Shown piece by piece: positions 35,617-46,244 of a stretch of DNA of 64,000 nt. Both the position numbers and the translations under genes were made by a program. Source of the DNA: Gnetum montanum (taxonomy: Eukaryota; Streptophyta; Gnetopsida; Gnetales; Gnetaceae); the NCBI GenBank assembly GCA_015680685.1, contig MNCI01009376.1:1840-65839 (forward strand), written 5' to 3'. Every line of letters starts with the position of its first letter. The stretch's first letter is position 1. The notes beneath the pieces were generated by a model, which was not told the DNA's origin, searched no databases, and saw only the letters and a list, made by a program, of their open reading frames with translations.

Positions 35617-36460
35617 TTAGATGAGGTGGCCATCTCCCCCATGATTGAGTTGGAAGGAGGAGATCCAAAATAATGAGCAAGGTTGTCCACTTACAGAGGT
35701 AGCATATGTCTTAGCTAACCTAAACTCATGGAAAGGTTTTTTTTGTTGCACATTGACTAACAGTTTCTTATCTGGGCTCTCAAGTTTATATATGGTCATG
35801 GCCTCTGAAGGAAAAGTTGCATAAATAATGTAAGGTCCTTCCCACAGTGTTTGAAATTTGGTCCATTGTGACATATGTGTGGGGTTCCAGTAGAGAAACT
35901 TATCTCCTGGTTGGCACTTAACTCTCCTAATTTTCAAGTCATGACACTGTTTATTAAATGCCTTGTGCAACTCATTAGATTACAGTGTAGCTAGTTAGTT
36001 CTCATCTAGCGAGTTAAGAGTCATTAACCTTTGTTTTTGTGCTAGATCAAGGTCAATGTTGAGGTCACATGCTATGGTTAGTGTACAGAGCTCATTTTGG
36101 ATAGGGAGCATTGGAAGTTTTCCATACACTAACTCGTAGGAAGAGTAGCCTATAGGGAGGTTCCACGTGGAGTGGTATGCCCAAAGAGCATCATTTAGTT
36201 TAGTGCTCCAATCTCACCTATATTTGCTAATAGTTCTAGTTAGTATCTTGGTAATCTCCCTGTTGGTGACCTCGGCTTGACCGTTTTCTTGGGGGTGGTA
36301 TGGTGTAGTCAATTTGTGCTCAACCCCTAAGTGTTGCATTAGCTTTTGAAAAGTTGCACCTGTAAATTGTGCATCATTATCTGAGATAAGTGCACATGGC
36401 ACACTAAACCTATTGACGACTTGTTTTTGAACAAATCGTGCAGTTGTACCTTTTGGAAGG
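35617..36460 (-). pseudogene. Integrase core and C-terminus of element B
   Basis: The core at 36,402-36,214 reads ALISDNDAQFTGATF and PYHPQENGQAEVTNREI, so the second Asp and the catalytic Glu are both present, unlike element A. The first catalytic Asp lies beyond the truncation. After stops, an open C-terminal block (35,970-35,617) begins MHKAFNKQCHDLKIRRV and contains QPGDKFLYWNPTH and LWEGPYIIYATFP, the usual integrase C-terminal DNA-binding fold. Confidence 0.82.
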
Positions 36461-36983
36461 GGTTCTTACCAAATTGATATTAGAGTGTATTATTCTTGAA
36501 TTAATTCAACCAAAAAGGTGTAATCTTCTTATTTCAATTAATAAGTTAAGTAACTGATTTTTTTTATTTTTTTATTTTTTTTTTATCTTTCAATTGTATG
36601 GAATTTTATTTGATTTTTCCTACTTATTTTAGGGGTTTTAAACTCTCTTTGTCTTAGTTGTAAGGTCAATTGATTTGGGTATTTATGATTTTACCCATTT
36701 TTATTATCAATTAGCTTAATTGAGCTAGGATTTATTCCATTTTATTTCAAACCTACTTCATTTTGGTTTCGATACTTCATAAATTTTTTGTGGACACTTC
36801 AAAATTTTTATGGTTTTTTTAATTTATACTTTTGAGGTAGTTGATTTTGATATAATCCCATCATGATATCCAAGAAAAAGACACTTCAATCTCTTGCTAA
36901 GGACATGGAGGAGACAAAGGAAGTGTTTCAATCGATTTTTTAGAAGCTTAAAAAGTTAGAAGAAGATAATGATGCCAATATAC
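36461..36983. other. AT-rich spacer between B and F
   Basis: T-rich sequence. A short plus-strand reading near 36,865 (MISKKKTLQSLAKDME) is open for only about 30 codons. No gene supported. Confidence 0.5.
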
Positions 36984-37548
36984 TATGACATCCCATTCTT
37001 GAATTTCATGGGAAATATCAAATATACATTATATTAGACATTATATGTAAAGAAGATAATGTGGCAAATGTCAAATATGTGGAACATTCAACATTATGCA
37101 TAACAAAAATAACAAGGAAAATGTAGAAGGGAGGAGAAAAGAATACTTTATTAATATGGAATAACATATCTAGGTCATTCTCTAAGCGTTTCTTGGGGTT
37201 ATCTTCCATTGGCATCTATCCCTTAGAGGCTATCCAACATTGCCACTACAATTAGGCCTATAACTAGCCAAACGGGATAGTTAGTCCTCTTCCTATCCCA
37301 CTTTACTTGACACTTGTTACTCACCTTTACTAGCTCTACAACTCCATATTAATATGACCTCTAATGCTTGGGTATAAATACCTTACGTTAAATCTCCAAA
37401 GATCATCTTAGAAACAAGCTTGTTTTTACAACATAGGTCTTAATTACAACTTGTCCTTTTAGGTCTTGTTATAATAAACACAATGTTAGTTATGAAGGGA
37501 CACCATCTTTGTTATGTAGAGGTACTATTCAAGAATGGGGATATGATA
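36984..37548 (-). repeat. 3' LTR of element F
   Basis: Inverse copy of the E LTRs; shared wording includes 'ggcctaattgtagtggcaatg' against 'ggcctaactatggtggcaatg', and the 'aaagatggtgtcccttcataac' block. Same TA...TA-type ends. Confidence 0.8.
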
Positions 37549-37974
37549 ATCTACCCTTCTTACATTTGGTTCATTCTTGAACGAGTTCACATTCATGATC
37601 CTTTTCTAGCTCTAGTATTTCCTTTTATGCTCATATGCTCTAATGCTTTAATTTCTCCTTTTGACTTGAAGTTGTATATCCTAACATTCTTTTGCTTATT
37701 CTACAAACAAAATATAAGTAAGAAGGATATATGAGAAATAAATGTTATTTTATTAATACTTACCTCATTCTCTAAGATAATGATAAAATGTGAATTAAAG
37801 GCCTACCAATGACCAATCACAAGTCCTAACTAAGGTGATACAATTGCAACTCATACTTGGTTTAAAAATCCTTTATTCTAAGCTTGCATTATCTTAAGAT
37901 ATTTTACTTACCTTATTAAAATATAATTTAAGAAAATAGGAAGATTATAAATTAAAGTAAGGTTAAAATACTCT

Positions 37975-38390
37975 CTGATCTTGATCAATCTTAGGAATTA
38001 ATGGAAGTAATTGCAATTCTACCATAAAGGGTATGTGGTTAGTTGGCCTTGTTTGGGATGGTAGGGCTTGATCTTGCTTCTTAATTTCTTCTTTAGAAAT
38101 TAACTCTAATAGCTTCATAACTTGGAAGAATCTAGCTTCATACCAGATATAGTCTAAGATCTCAATGAAAAATGATGTTAACTCATCTTCATTAGTTATG
38201 GTAGCATAATTGGTAAACTATAGTTCTTGATGAATTTTGTTCCTCAACATTATCTATTCTTGAATTCTGAGGTTTGACTTATTTACTGAAGATTCAAAGT
38301 GGAATATGCACTAGCCAATGAAATTGCATGTTGAATTAATAGGAACATCTTCTTCAAATTAGGCTAATCTTCTAAGGATTCTTTTACTCA
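37975..38390 (-). pseudogene. Captured CCR4 deadenylase fragment in element F
   Basis: Minus-strand pieces match the copy in E: PNLKKMFLLIQHAISLASAY (about 38,350-38,295), FFIEILDYIWYEARFFQV (about 38,180-38,120) and, near 38,035, HIPFMVELQLLPLIPKIDQ. Only the C-terminal third of the nuclease domain remains. Several stops and shifts are present. Compared with E it differs at many positions, so the two copies have been apart for a long time. Confidence 0.8.
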
Positions 38391-38907
38391 TTTTTTTGGC
38401 CATAACATTTTTTTAAAAAATTTAAGAAGAATAATTTCAACAAAAAGAACTACTTGCAAGAATCATATGGTGTAGAAATAAATTTCGAGAATATTAATAT
38501 TATGTTACTTAGCTTTTTAAAAACTCAATGGAAAATTAAAAATCTTAACAAAGCAAGGAACTTAAAAATGTATTTTGAATTGAGTATTAAAATTTGAAAT
38601 GTATCTATAATGCTACATGTTTATGTATTAAAATTTCTATCATAATAACTCCACAAGAAACCCTCAAGATCAATAGAAAATATCTATTAAGACTTATTTT
38701 GATCGTAGGTTGCTATCTTCCTAAATCATATTTGTAGTTATCATAATATGGTTTATGTGTCAACAATCTTATATGCATGCCAATGATATATGGCCAAAAT
38801 ATGAAACTTTTGTAGAACTTAAGCATAACATAATGATGTGCTATATAAGCATACTCATTGAAAATTAAACTAGTGATTTGCAAACCATAATTCACATATT
38901 CTAACAA
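38391..38907. other. AT-rich spacer
   Basis: Very AT-rich; a short minus-strand frame at 38,913-38,713 has no recognisable domain. Nothing supported. Confidence 0.5.
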
Positions 38908-39033
38908 TGACATATTAGCCTAGTGGTAAGACTTTTGATTTGAAAGTCCCAAGTCATGGGTTCAATTCTAGTAGGTAAAATTGAGTTATAAAGTTAGTAT
39001 TGGAGTATATATATATTGGGGTAAATCTATATT
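38908..39033 (+). repeat. tRNA-derived SINE-like copy 2
   Basis: Box A tagcctagtggtaag (38,916-38,930) and box B gggttcaattc (about 38,958) with tRNA-like spacing, then the tail shared with copy 1. No amino-acceptor stem can be formed, so it is not a tRNA gene. The solo LTR at 39,040 inserted at or just beyond its 3' end. Confidence 0.7.
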
Positions 39034-39039
39034 ACAAGT

Positions 39040-39893
39040 TGATGAGCGACAAGATACCCCTACACCCAAATATATGGATCACTAAGGCATTCACACACGA
39101 TCTGGTTGAACTCCATGGACCTATAGTTCTTCAGTGCACTAATTCTCTAGGAAGTGAAATGGGTGTTGAGAATGTTTGTTGTCTTCCCAACTACACTTGT
39201 GAAGCTCAAGGATATGGTTTAAGTGTAATTGAGGCACATCATTTTTATCATTTTAATGTTTTATAAATTTAATCACCTACAACAAGAATGAAAGGTAGAG
39301 TAATTTAAGATCTAGTTTATCTACTACCTAACTAGCCTAACACAAATACCTGTTCCCACTTTCCAAACACATCCTAAACATGTATAGCACTGTTAGGCTA
39401 CCAAATGTTACGTGTTTATGGATTACCAAGTGCTACATGTATGCTTGAGGTGGTCATGCTTTTATTCATTAAAAACTAAAAATTAATTGCTTAATTAAAG
39501 TGCATTAAAGTGAAGTGCATGAATATTAAATGCATCAAGGAAACATTAATCTATTATTAGTGCTACAAGGATGATCAAAAGGGTTTGTTTTTATTCCCAT
39601 CATACTACTATGCTTAGGTATCTTAGTGTTTGAACAAAGATCCATATACACTTAGATTCTTGCCATAGGCACTCAGAAAATATTCTAACTCTAGAGAAAA
39701 AAAACTACAAGAGCTTCACTATCTATGACAAAAATTGTGAAAAACTCATTGAAAATCATGAGCTTGAGCACTATATTTATAGGCTGACATATACCCCACG
39801 AGATTGAATATTTGACATTACATCCTGGGCTTTGACATTGGGTATTCAATGTCGAGGCTCCAATATCAAAGCCAATCAAATGATGACTCATCA
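39040..39893 (-). mobile_element. Solo LTR, Athila-like family
   Basis: 854 bp running TGATGAGCGAC...GACTCATCA on the plus strand, flanked by identical caagt at 39,035-39,039 and 39,894-39,898. A minus-strand TATAAATA is at 39,781-39,774. With no interior and a perfect target duplication, it is the product of LTR-LTR recombination that removed a whole element. Confidence 0.92.
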
Positions 39894-40245
39894 CAAGTAT
39901 TTCAGGATTCTAACACAATTCATATGTTATAACCATTTAAGTTCTACAAAAGTATTGTGTTGGCTATGTTCAATACATATAGTCAAATAGTTTCAAGTTT
40001 TGACATTATCCCCCCTATCCCCCTATTTTGTAAGATGAAATGAAAGGTAATTTAATCGGTAAGAGGTTGCTAGTTTGAAAGAAAGAAAGATAGATCATTT
40101 GTAAAACTCACAAGTCATAGTATCACATAGGTTAGTCAATGGAGGATTATTCACATAGTTAGAGTGTGTGGCTCAAGATGTGCAAGTTATAAGTTCAATA
40201 ACAAAGGGCATGCTAATCTAACATCCTTATAACAAAGATCATCAC
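39894..40245. other. Spacer between solo LTR and element D
   Basis: No gene. Pyrimidine-rich 'cccccctatccccctattt' lies at about 40,010. The last five bases, atcac (40,241-40,245), are the target duplication of D. Confidence 0.6.
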
Positions 40246-41103
40246 TGATGAGAAACAAGGTACCCCTATGCTCAACCATACGAATACAAGTGTATACACG
40301 TGATCCGATCGAGCTCCATGGATGGACTAGTTGTGGCACCTAGATAGTTATACGTTGATTGTAGTTTGTTGTCTTTCCACTTAGACTAGTACTTGGTTTG
40401 TCATGTATGGTTTAGTCCAAAGTGAGGTGTATGATGTGGTTTCTACTATTATGCTACTCCTAAGGACAATAAGAAATAACTTAATTAAGCTAATGAGTAA
40501 TAGGAAATAAGATCCAAGCTAGCCTAAGTGCGATGAGCATATGTCATTAATCATTCGTACACATCTTGGGCTTCGTGTACTACTTCTGGGATTACTAGGC
40601 ACACATCACTTGAAACACTACTGGGTTACCACGTAGTTACACTTAAATGTTCATTATTAAGGCATACTCATTCCATGTTATAATAGGAATAGTAAATGAC
40701 AATAAAATAAATGTTAACTAAGAAAATAATAATAGATAATAAATAATTAAAAAAATTAAAAGCTAAGTGAATGCTGCAATGATGGAGTAATCTCAATCTT
40801 TATTGTTGATCATGTGCATGTCCAAGTACCTCACACTTGAACAAAGGTTCTCTACCATTACAAGCATCACATTGAGGGCATGCACTAGGAAAATAACTAA
40901 TAACTAAAAACTGACTTCAAAACTAACAAAAGACTCAAGCCCCCAAAAAGACTCCTTATGATCTCACTATGCGCCTGAGTGCTATATTTATAGGCTAACA
41001 TAGGAATCATGATATTGTGTATACGATATGGTATCCAAGCTACAATATCGCATACTTAATATCGTGTACCTGATATCGGGGCCTAGCAAACTGCAATTCA
41101 TCA
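40246..41103 (-). repeat. 3' LTR of element D
   Basis: Plus-strand TGATGAGAAACAAGGTACCCC to GCAATTCATCA; matches 48,510-49,371. Minus-strand TATAAATA at 40,992-40,985. Repeated tatc(g/a)tgta and GATATC motifs occupy 41,000-41,085, upstream of the TATA box in transcription order. Confidence 0.9.
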
Positions 41104-41118
41104 TAACCCTACGACTAA
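41104..41118 (-). promoter_or_regulatory. Polypurine tract of element D
   Basis: Minus-strand ttagtcgtagggtta directly before the TGATGAA start of the 3' LTR. Confidence 0.6.
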
Positions 41119-41291
41119 ATAAAAACTCATCCTCAAGTTAAATAAAATGAGGAACAAGTTCATTTGATTACAATAGTGGATAGGTATGGGATTATTGAAT
41201 GACTATGGCTTATTTTATGTTGTAGTGTGGGACTAGACAAAATAAAATCTAGACACCAACACAAAATACAAAATACAAAATTCTTTAAAGC

Positions 41292-44085
41292 TCATGTGGT
41301 TCCTAGTGGCAATGGCTCCTCCATGGGCTTCTTTCCTTTATCCTTTGCTCTAGGCTTTTGAAATGGATACTTTTGAAGGAGCGCCTAAAGGTTTTCCTCC
41401 TTTTTTTGAGGATCATGTGCTATCCATGCTGATGTTCCAATGTTTGATAGGTTTGGTACTTTCCATGGACATGGTAGTTGCGGAAACATTTGATTAGCTT
41501 TGACATACCATGCTGCAAACAATCATCATTCCTCCTCATAGGCTCTGGTTTTGTCTTTGAATTCCTGATAATTCATAATTCATTGAGCTAATTTTGCTGC
41601 TACATCTTTCTGGCCTTGGTAGCTAGCCTTTACCACCTCTACTTTAGAGGTTGCTACCTCTAGTCTTTGCAATGTCTTCTTGTGTTTCACAAACTCTATC
41701 TCATATTTGGCATAGGTAGCAGCTACCTACTTCTTTAGCTCAGTTCTTTTGCACCCTAATATTAACATGGCTAAGTTGTCATATCGTAGATTTGCTAACT
41801 CCATGCAGTCTGTGAGATCCTAGATCTACAGGTCCCAACTTTTTAATTCTGTTTGATGGGCAAAGGCATAAGTATCCAGTATGGCTTGCTAGTCAGTGTG
41901 TTGAGCAGTGAAAGAATTAATGTGGTCCTTAGCCATATAGATATCTTTTTTTATGATCTCCTTATACATCCTCACCTGATCATAGAAGTGTTCCTTTAAT
42001 TTTTTATGCTGCTTAGCCTCATTTTTCCACACACTTATTTCAATGATTGTCTTCTGCTGGATGGTGTGTACCTCCTCCATTGAGAGGGTTCTATTTTCTC
42101 TGGCTAAGTGACTTATATCCTAGTTGACTCTTATTAGTTGTTCTTGCATTTGTTGAAAAATTTCTTCAAGAACATTATTTTGTTTTTCAACTATCATAAA
42201 CTAAATATTTTTAGCAACAAGGAGTTTATTCACTTCTTGTAAGGCCTTGAGAGCTTTCACATGTGCATATGTCTGAGCTTGTGCTTTCGAAGCATTCCAA
42301 TCAGCCTTCTCTATTTTCATTGTCACCATTTTATTCTCCATGAACAATTTATTTAACTATTCTATCTGAAATAATTCTAACTGATCAGCTAGAACAAGTT
42401 GGGATGGATTCCCCTGTTCAGCTTGTAGGGCAACAAACTTTTCTTGGAGTCTCTGCAACTTGTCTTCTGCATGTTCAGACCTAACCTCAGCCATGATCAG
42501 CTTCCCTTTAGTGGAAATGAAGTCTGATTGTGCTGTTGTGACATCTTGGGGGATGTTAAATAAGGACATTATTACTTGTCCTATTTGCAGCAAGTGATCC
42601 AAAGCATCTTCATGTTCCGCAAGAGTCATTGAGGTATCGGCCAAAACTTGAGCATCACGTGCTCTTGTGAAATCTATCGGTGGCACAACAGAAACATTAA
42701 ATGATTCTTTGATGTGGTCTATGACCACCTCTACTACTCTAGCTACATCCTAGTGTTGCATGACCACCACTGTGGCACCTTCACTAGTTTCTAATTGTAC
42801 TTGGAATGATGTAGCATTTCCAAAGATCTATTGTAACTAGTGTGATTCCCATCCTCCTGTTTGAATGGAGACCTCACCCCTTGCAGGATTGATTGATATG
42901 GTGGGATGTATAGCATCATCAATCACCTTGAAGAAATTGGTCTCATCCCTACTTCCCCAATTGACTGTCTCTACGATGGCCCTAAGATGGCCCATCGATA
43001 GTTAGTAATCTTGTGGTGGCAGTGGTGGTTGCTGGTCCTATTAGCCTATGGGCTGTGTGCTAGGCCCTGCTTCTTGTTGTTGGCTAAGCCTTATGTTTTG
43101 AAGTTGGCTAGGCCCTACTGTCTAAGGTGCAGTGGGCACAACTGTCTATTCTTGTTTAGGCTCCAACATCTTTTCTTGGTGTTAGTGGCTTAAGTAATTT
43201 GGCATATGAAACATTGTGAGCTTTTCTGAGGATGTCATTAGTGTATCCCAGAATTCCAGCATGCTAACACAGCTTCCTAATTAGACATGAAAAGGGCAGT
43301 GCAAACTTTCCTATCTTCTGTTCTTCAAAGCATCTTAATATTTCTGTTAAATACAAATGGGGAAAATTGGCATCAACCTTGCCCATCAAAATTGCACTAC
43401 CTCTGACCGCATAGGTAGAAATTCTATTTAACCCCTTCATTGGGAAAATATGAAAGGTGCCAATTTTAAAGTAAATTCTCTCTTCAAGGGTTAACTCTCT
43501 ATATGTCTTATCTTCTTTGTTGTATGAATTTTTTAACCACACCTTTCTTGCATCTGCATCGAAGTGAGTGGACAAATAAGCAAATTTAGGCCATGTATTT
43601 GGAAGATATAGAACTTTCGTAATGGCCTTTGTGGAGAAATCAACTAAAATTCCACCAATATTGACAGTGGCACCTTCTTCTTTATTGTGCCAAAATTGAT
43701 AGGTTTCACCCAAATACCATTCTCCACTCTTTGAGAGTATAGGCCATAGTGGAGATCCCTTGAGTAAATCCTTGACTAGTTTAGGGGTGAATTTAGTAAA
43801 AGGCCCAAAATTAAGTTCCACAATCACGAAAGCAGATGTGGACCTTTCCTGAATGACTTGAACACACTCTGGGGATAATGTGAGGTGTTGTCCTTATTCG
43901 GGTGCCCTGATCTCTCCACCTTCTACTTGGCTAGATTATGTAGTGATAGGGGTTTCTTGATGGATGCTAAACAATTATGCCTCCTGTTGTACATGTTCCA
44001 CATGAGGTCCTTGGCCTCTGCCTCTTCTTGAGCATTTGACTACACCTTGAGAAGGTCCTCCTTCTTGTCCTCGTTTAGGGGCCAT
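41292..44085 (-). pseudogene. Foreign ORF in element D: N-terminal domain plus long helices, function unknown
   Basis: The likely start ATG (44,085) gives MAPKRGQEGGPSQG. In the same frame, past a few stops, is an open 187-codon block (43,827-43,264) with PLWPILSKSGEWYLG and GGILVDFSTKAITKVLYLP. A frameshift lies between 43,200 and 42,730; then long charged helical, probably coiled-coil, segments follow (42,728-42,357 with LAEHEDALDHLLQIG; 42,080-41,889 with WKNEAKQHKKLKEHFYDQV). It ends KPMEEPLPLGTT and a TGA at 41,294-41,292. The N-terminal block loosely recalls the 'putative plant transposon protein' domain seen in some plant retroelements, but that is a weak resemblance. It is not gag, protease, RT or integrase. 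The few stops, mostly TAG or TAA where Gln would fit, suggest it was coding until recently. Confidence 0.65.
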
Positions 44086-44574
44086 TTGTAATCACACAAA
44101 GATCGATTGTTAGTAAGGTTATTTAAAGAAATTCAATTATCTTATACCTTACTCATTGCCTTTAATAAATGTTTAATTCTTTGCTTAGTGTGATTTCAAA
44201 GTTAGAAATTTTTTAAGGAAGTTCCCCCAAAAAGTTTTAATGTCAAGCTTGATCTACTTAGGTGACTCTTAGAATAATTTAAATGATTTGGGTGAAGGAA
44301 GAAAATTAGTTTGGCATGAGTTTTTAATATTCCTAATAGTACTTACTCCTATGATATCCTTCGAGCGATAGCAAATTTTGAAAAAGTTATGTGCAAATTT
44401 TACCGTACCCCTCCCCCATAACTAAGTTAAACACTCCAAGTTTAATTAGTTTCAATTAGAAAAGAGATCGGAGCATCAAAGAGCAAAATATTGATGGTTG
44501 AATTTTAGACTCTCAAATCACTAAAAATCATGAAAGAAAATTTGACAAACTCCCCCCATGTTAACTATTGAAAA
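44086..44574 (-). other. Leader-like segment between internal U3 and the foreign ORF
   Basis: AT-rich, no open frame; would be the 5' leader if the internal U3 drives the ORF. Confidence 0.35.
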
Positions 44575-44727
44575 TGAATTTTGTAATGTGCGGGGGTCCC
44601 ATATATATACTTTTTATAGACATAATATTGCGTACATGATAGCACGTACCCGATATTGCATCGAACCCAATACTCGGTACCCGATATCATGTCCTATCCA
44701 AAATAGGGTACCTAGTAAAATTGATGA
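44575..44727 (-). promoter_or_regulatory. Internal U3-like fragment with TATA box in element D
   Basis: On the minus strand it begins catcaattttactaggtacc, echoing the LTR start tgatgaattgcagtttgctagg, then has cgatatcgggtacc-type repeats (44,690-44,630) and CTATAAAAAGTATATA at about 44,620-44,605. It directly follows the family 3' region, where a 3' LTR would start, and points at the foreign ORF. Confidence 0.55.
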
Positions 44728-46100
44728 TTATTTGAGTTTTTATAGCCAAAAATGAAGAATTTGTGGTAGATTTGAAAGGTCTGGGGTAATGTCAAGTGTA
44801 AATTAAGGCACCAAAAGTGTAATATAATGGAGTTATACAGTGAAGTTCTTTGAAAAGGGTGAGGAAAAAGGACATGTAGTGGTTCTAAGGAACATTCAGT
44901 TAAAATGATGATAAAGAAAAGAATAGATTTTGCAATGGAGTACTCGAATGATAGAAGATCATGTGGTGGTGTGAAACAAATACAAATTACAAAAGTTATG
45001 CAAGTGGGTCCTCCCAAAAGCAGGTTCCAACCTATCATGCCCTTGTGTAACCATGCCTTAAATTGTTCATAGGCACTAGAAGGGTTAAATGCAATCCATA
45101 CCTATGCAACAAAATGCACACATATTAAATACCACTGCAATGAGGTATGAATTCAATGCCATACAAGACACAAGTTAGAAATTTTTGGACCATGAGATGA
45201 GACTAATTGTAGAAGAGATTACGAGATCGAGATGTGAGGTAACTTAGCCTAGGCACAATGAATCCTATGTGTTTTCCATGATTAAAGTACCATTAGCCTT
45301 TCACTCCAAGATCAAAACCAAGTCCATACCTCTAATTAGTGACATTGCATTGTTTCATCCCAATGATAGACAACCATAAGAGCATCATGACAGCAAGGTG
45401 TATGATCACTTGGTGTTCTACACAAGGGAGGAGTGATTTGAATTTTTTTGCGGCACATTTTTCTTGTGCTTTTCTTTTCTACTTCATTTCTTTCTTTTTT
45501 CTTCTTCTTTTGGTCACTTTTGCACTTGGTCTTTCCCAAAGGTGATTTAGAGAAGCTACCAACCTTTAGACATGGGTGCATGTCTTTCCAGTGGAACCCT
45601 CTAGAATAGCATTGAAATCCTTTATTAAGCACCTTTATTACAACTCTTACTCTCATTTTTCGTTAAATCTACAAGGATCTTAGTACAACCAAGCTACATG
45701 AGAGCACATACAGATTTCACCAAAGAGAATCCACAAGTCCCCTTAATGTCATGCCCTTGTGATTCCCACTTAGTCCATCACTCTTTGTTCTAGGCATAAT
45801 GAGTACAAAGTTACTTCAATTTTTGATGATAACAAGAATATCATCGTGCCCATAATAGAACCTCTTATTAATAGAATGGGTGGGTGGATGTTGTGGGCTC
45901 ATTGTCTAAATAATTAGTCACATGTGACTTGATAACATAGAACAACATCTCAAGTGATTGGTTACATGAGTATTTTATTCACAGATGAGATTACCCATAA
46001 AAAGATAAAACAACAAATTGGAAAACGAGAAATTAGAAAACAAAAAATTGTAAAACCAAAGAAAATGTAAAACATTTACCAATTCTACTTGTTAGAATGG
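44728..46100 (-). mobile_element. Family 3' region inside element D
   Basis: Matches the post-integrase regions of A, B and G. The LLLGGPTCITF version of the conserved block lies at about 45,035-44,985, and 'aaaatgtaaaac' runs near 46,070 recall those following pol in B at 35,460-35,590. It follows gag directly, so pol was removed. Confidence 0.65.
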
Positions 46101-46244
46101 GGGGTATCCCCCATGACTAAACCTTTAATCATGGCGATAATTAACAAATGGAAAGTTAGGATCCATGCATGTTGGAAATATTGGGGTCTAGTCATATCCA
46201 AACCATTGGGTGTCTTTTGATGTGGTGGCAAGAATGTACCCAAA

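Larger units (their letters stand above)
32892..36460 (-). mobile_element. Element B: 3' half of an Athila-like element
   Basis: Reading leftwards: integrase (36,460-35,617), 3' region (35,600-33,706), polypurine tract (33,705-33,691) and 3' LTR (33,690-32,892). Everything upstream of the integrase core is missing; past 36,460 the sequence no longer matches pol. The LTR lies beside the gag of chromovirus J, so B probably inserted there before losing its 5' part. Confidence 0.85.
36984..38390 (-). mobile_element. Element F: second CCR4-carrying LTR element, 5'-truncated
   Basis: On the minus strand, a captured CCR4 fragment (about 38,390-37,975), AT-rich interior, a purine tract (aagaagggtagat, near 37,555) and one LTR (37,548-36,984). 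The LTR matches those of E in order and length (565 bp) and starts TATCATATCC and ends GGGATGTCATA. The 5' half, including a primer site, is missing beyond about 38,390. Confidence 0.78.

Noticed and set aside
38908-39033. tRNA gene
   Set aside because: Boxes A and B are present but no acceptor or anticodon stem can be drawn, and the tail is shared with another copy; a SINE-like repeat fits better.
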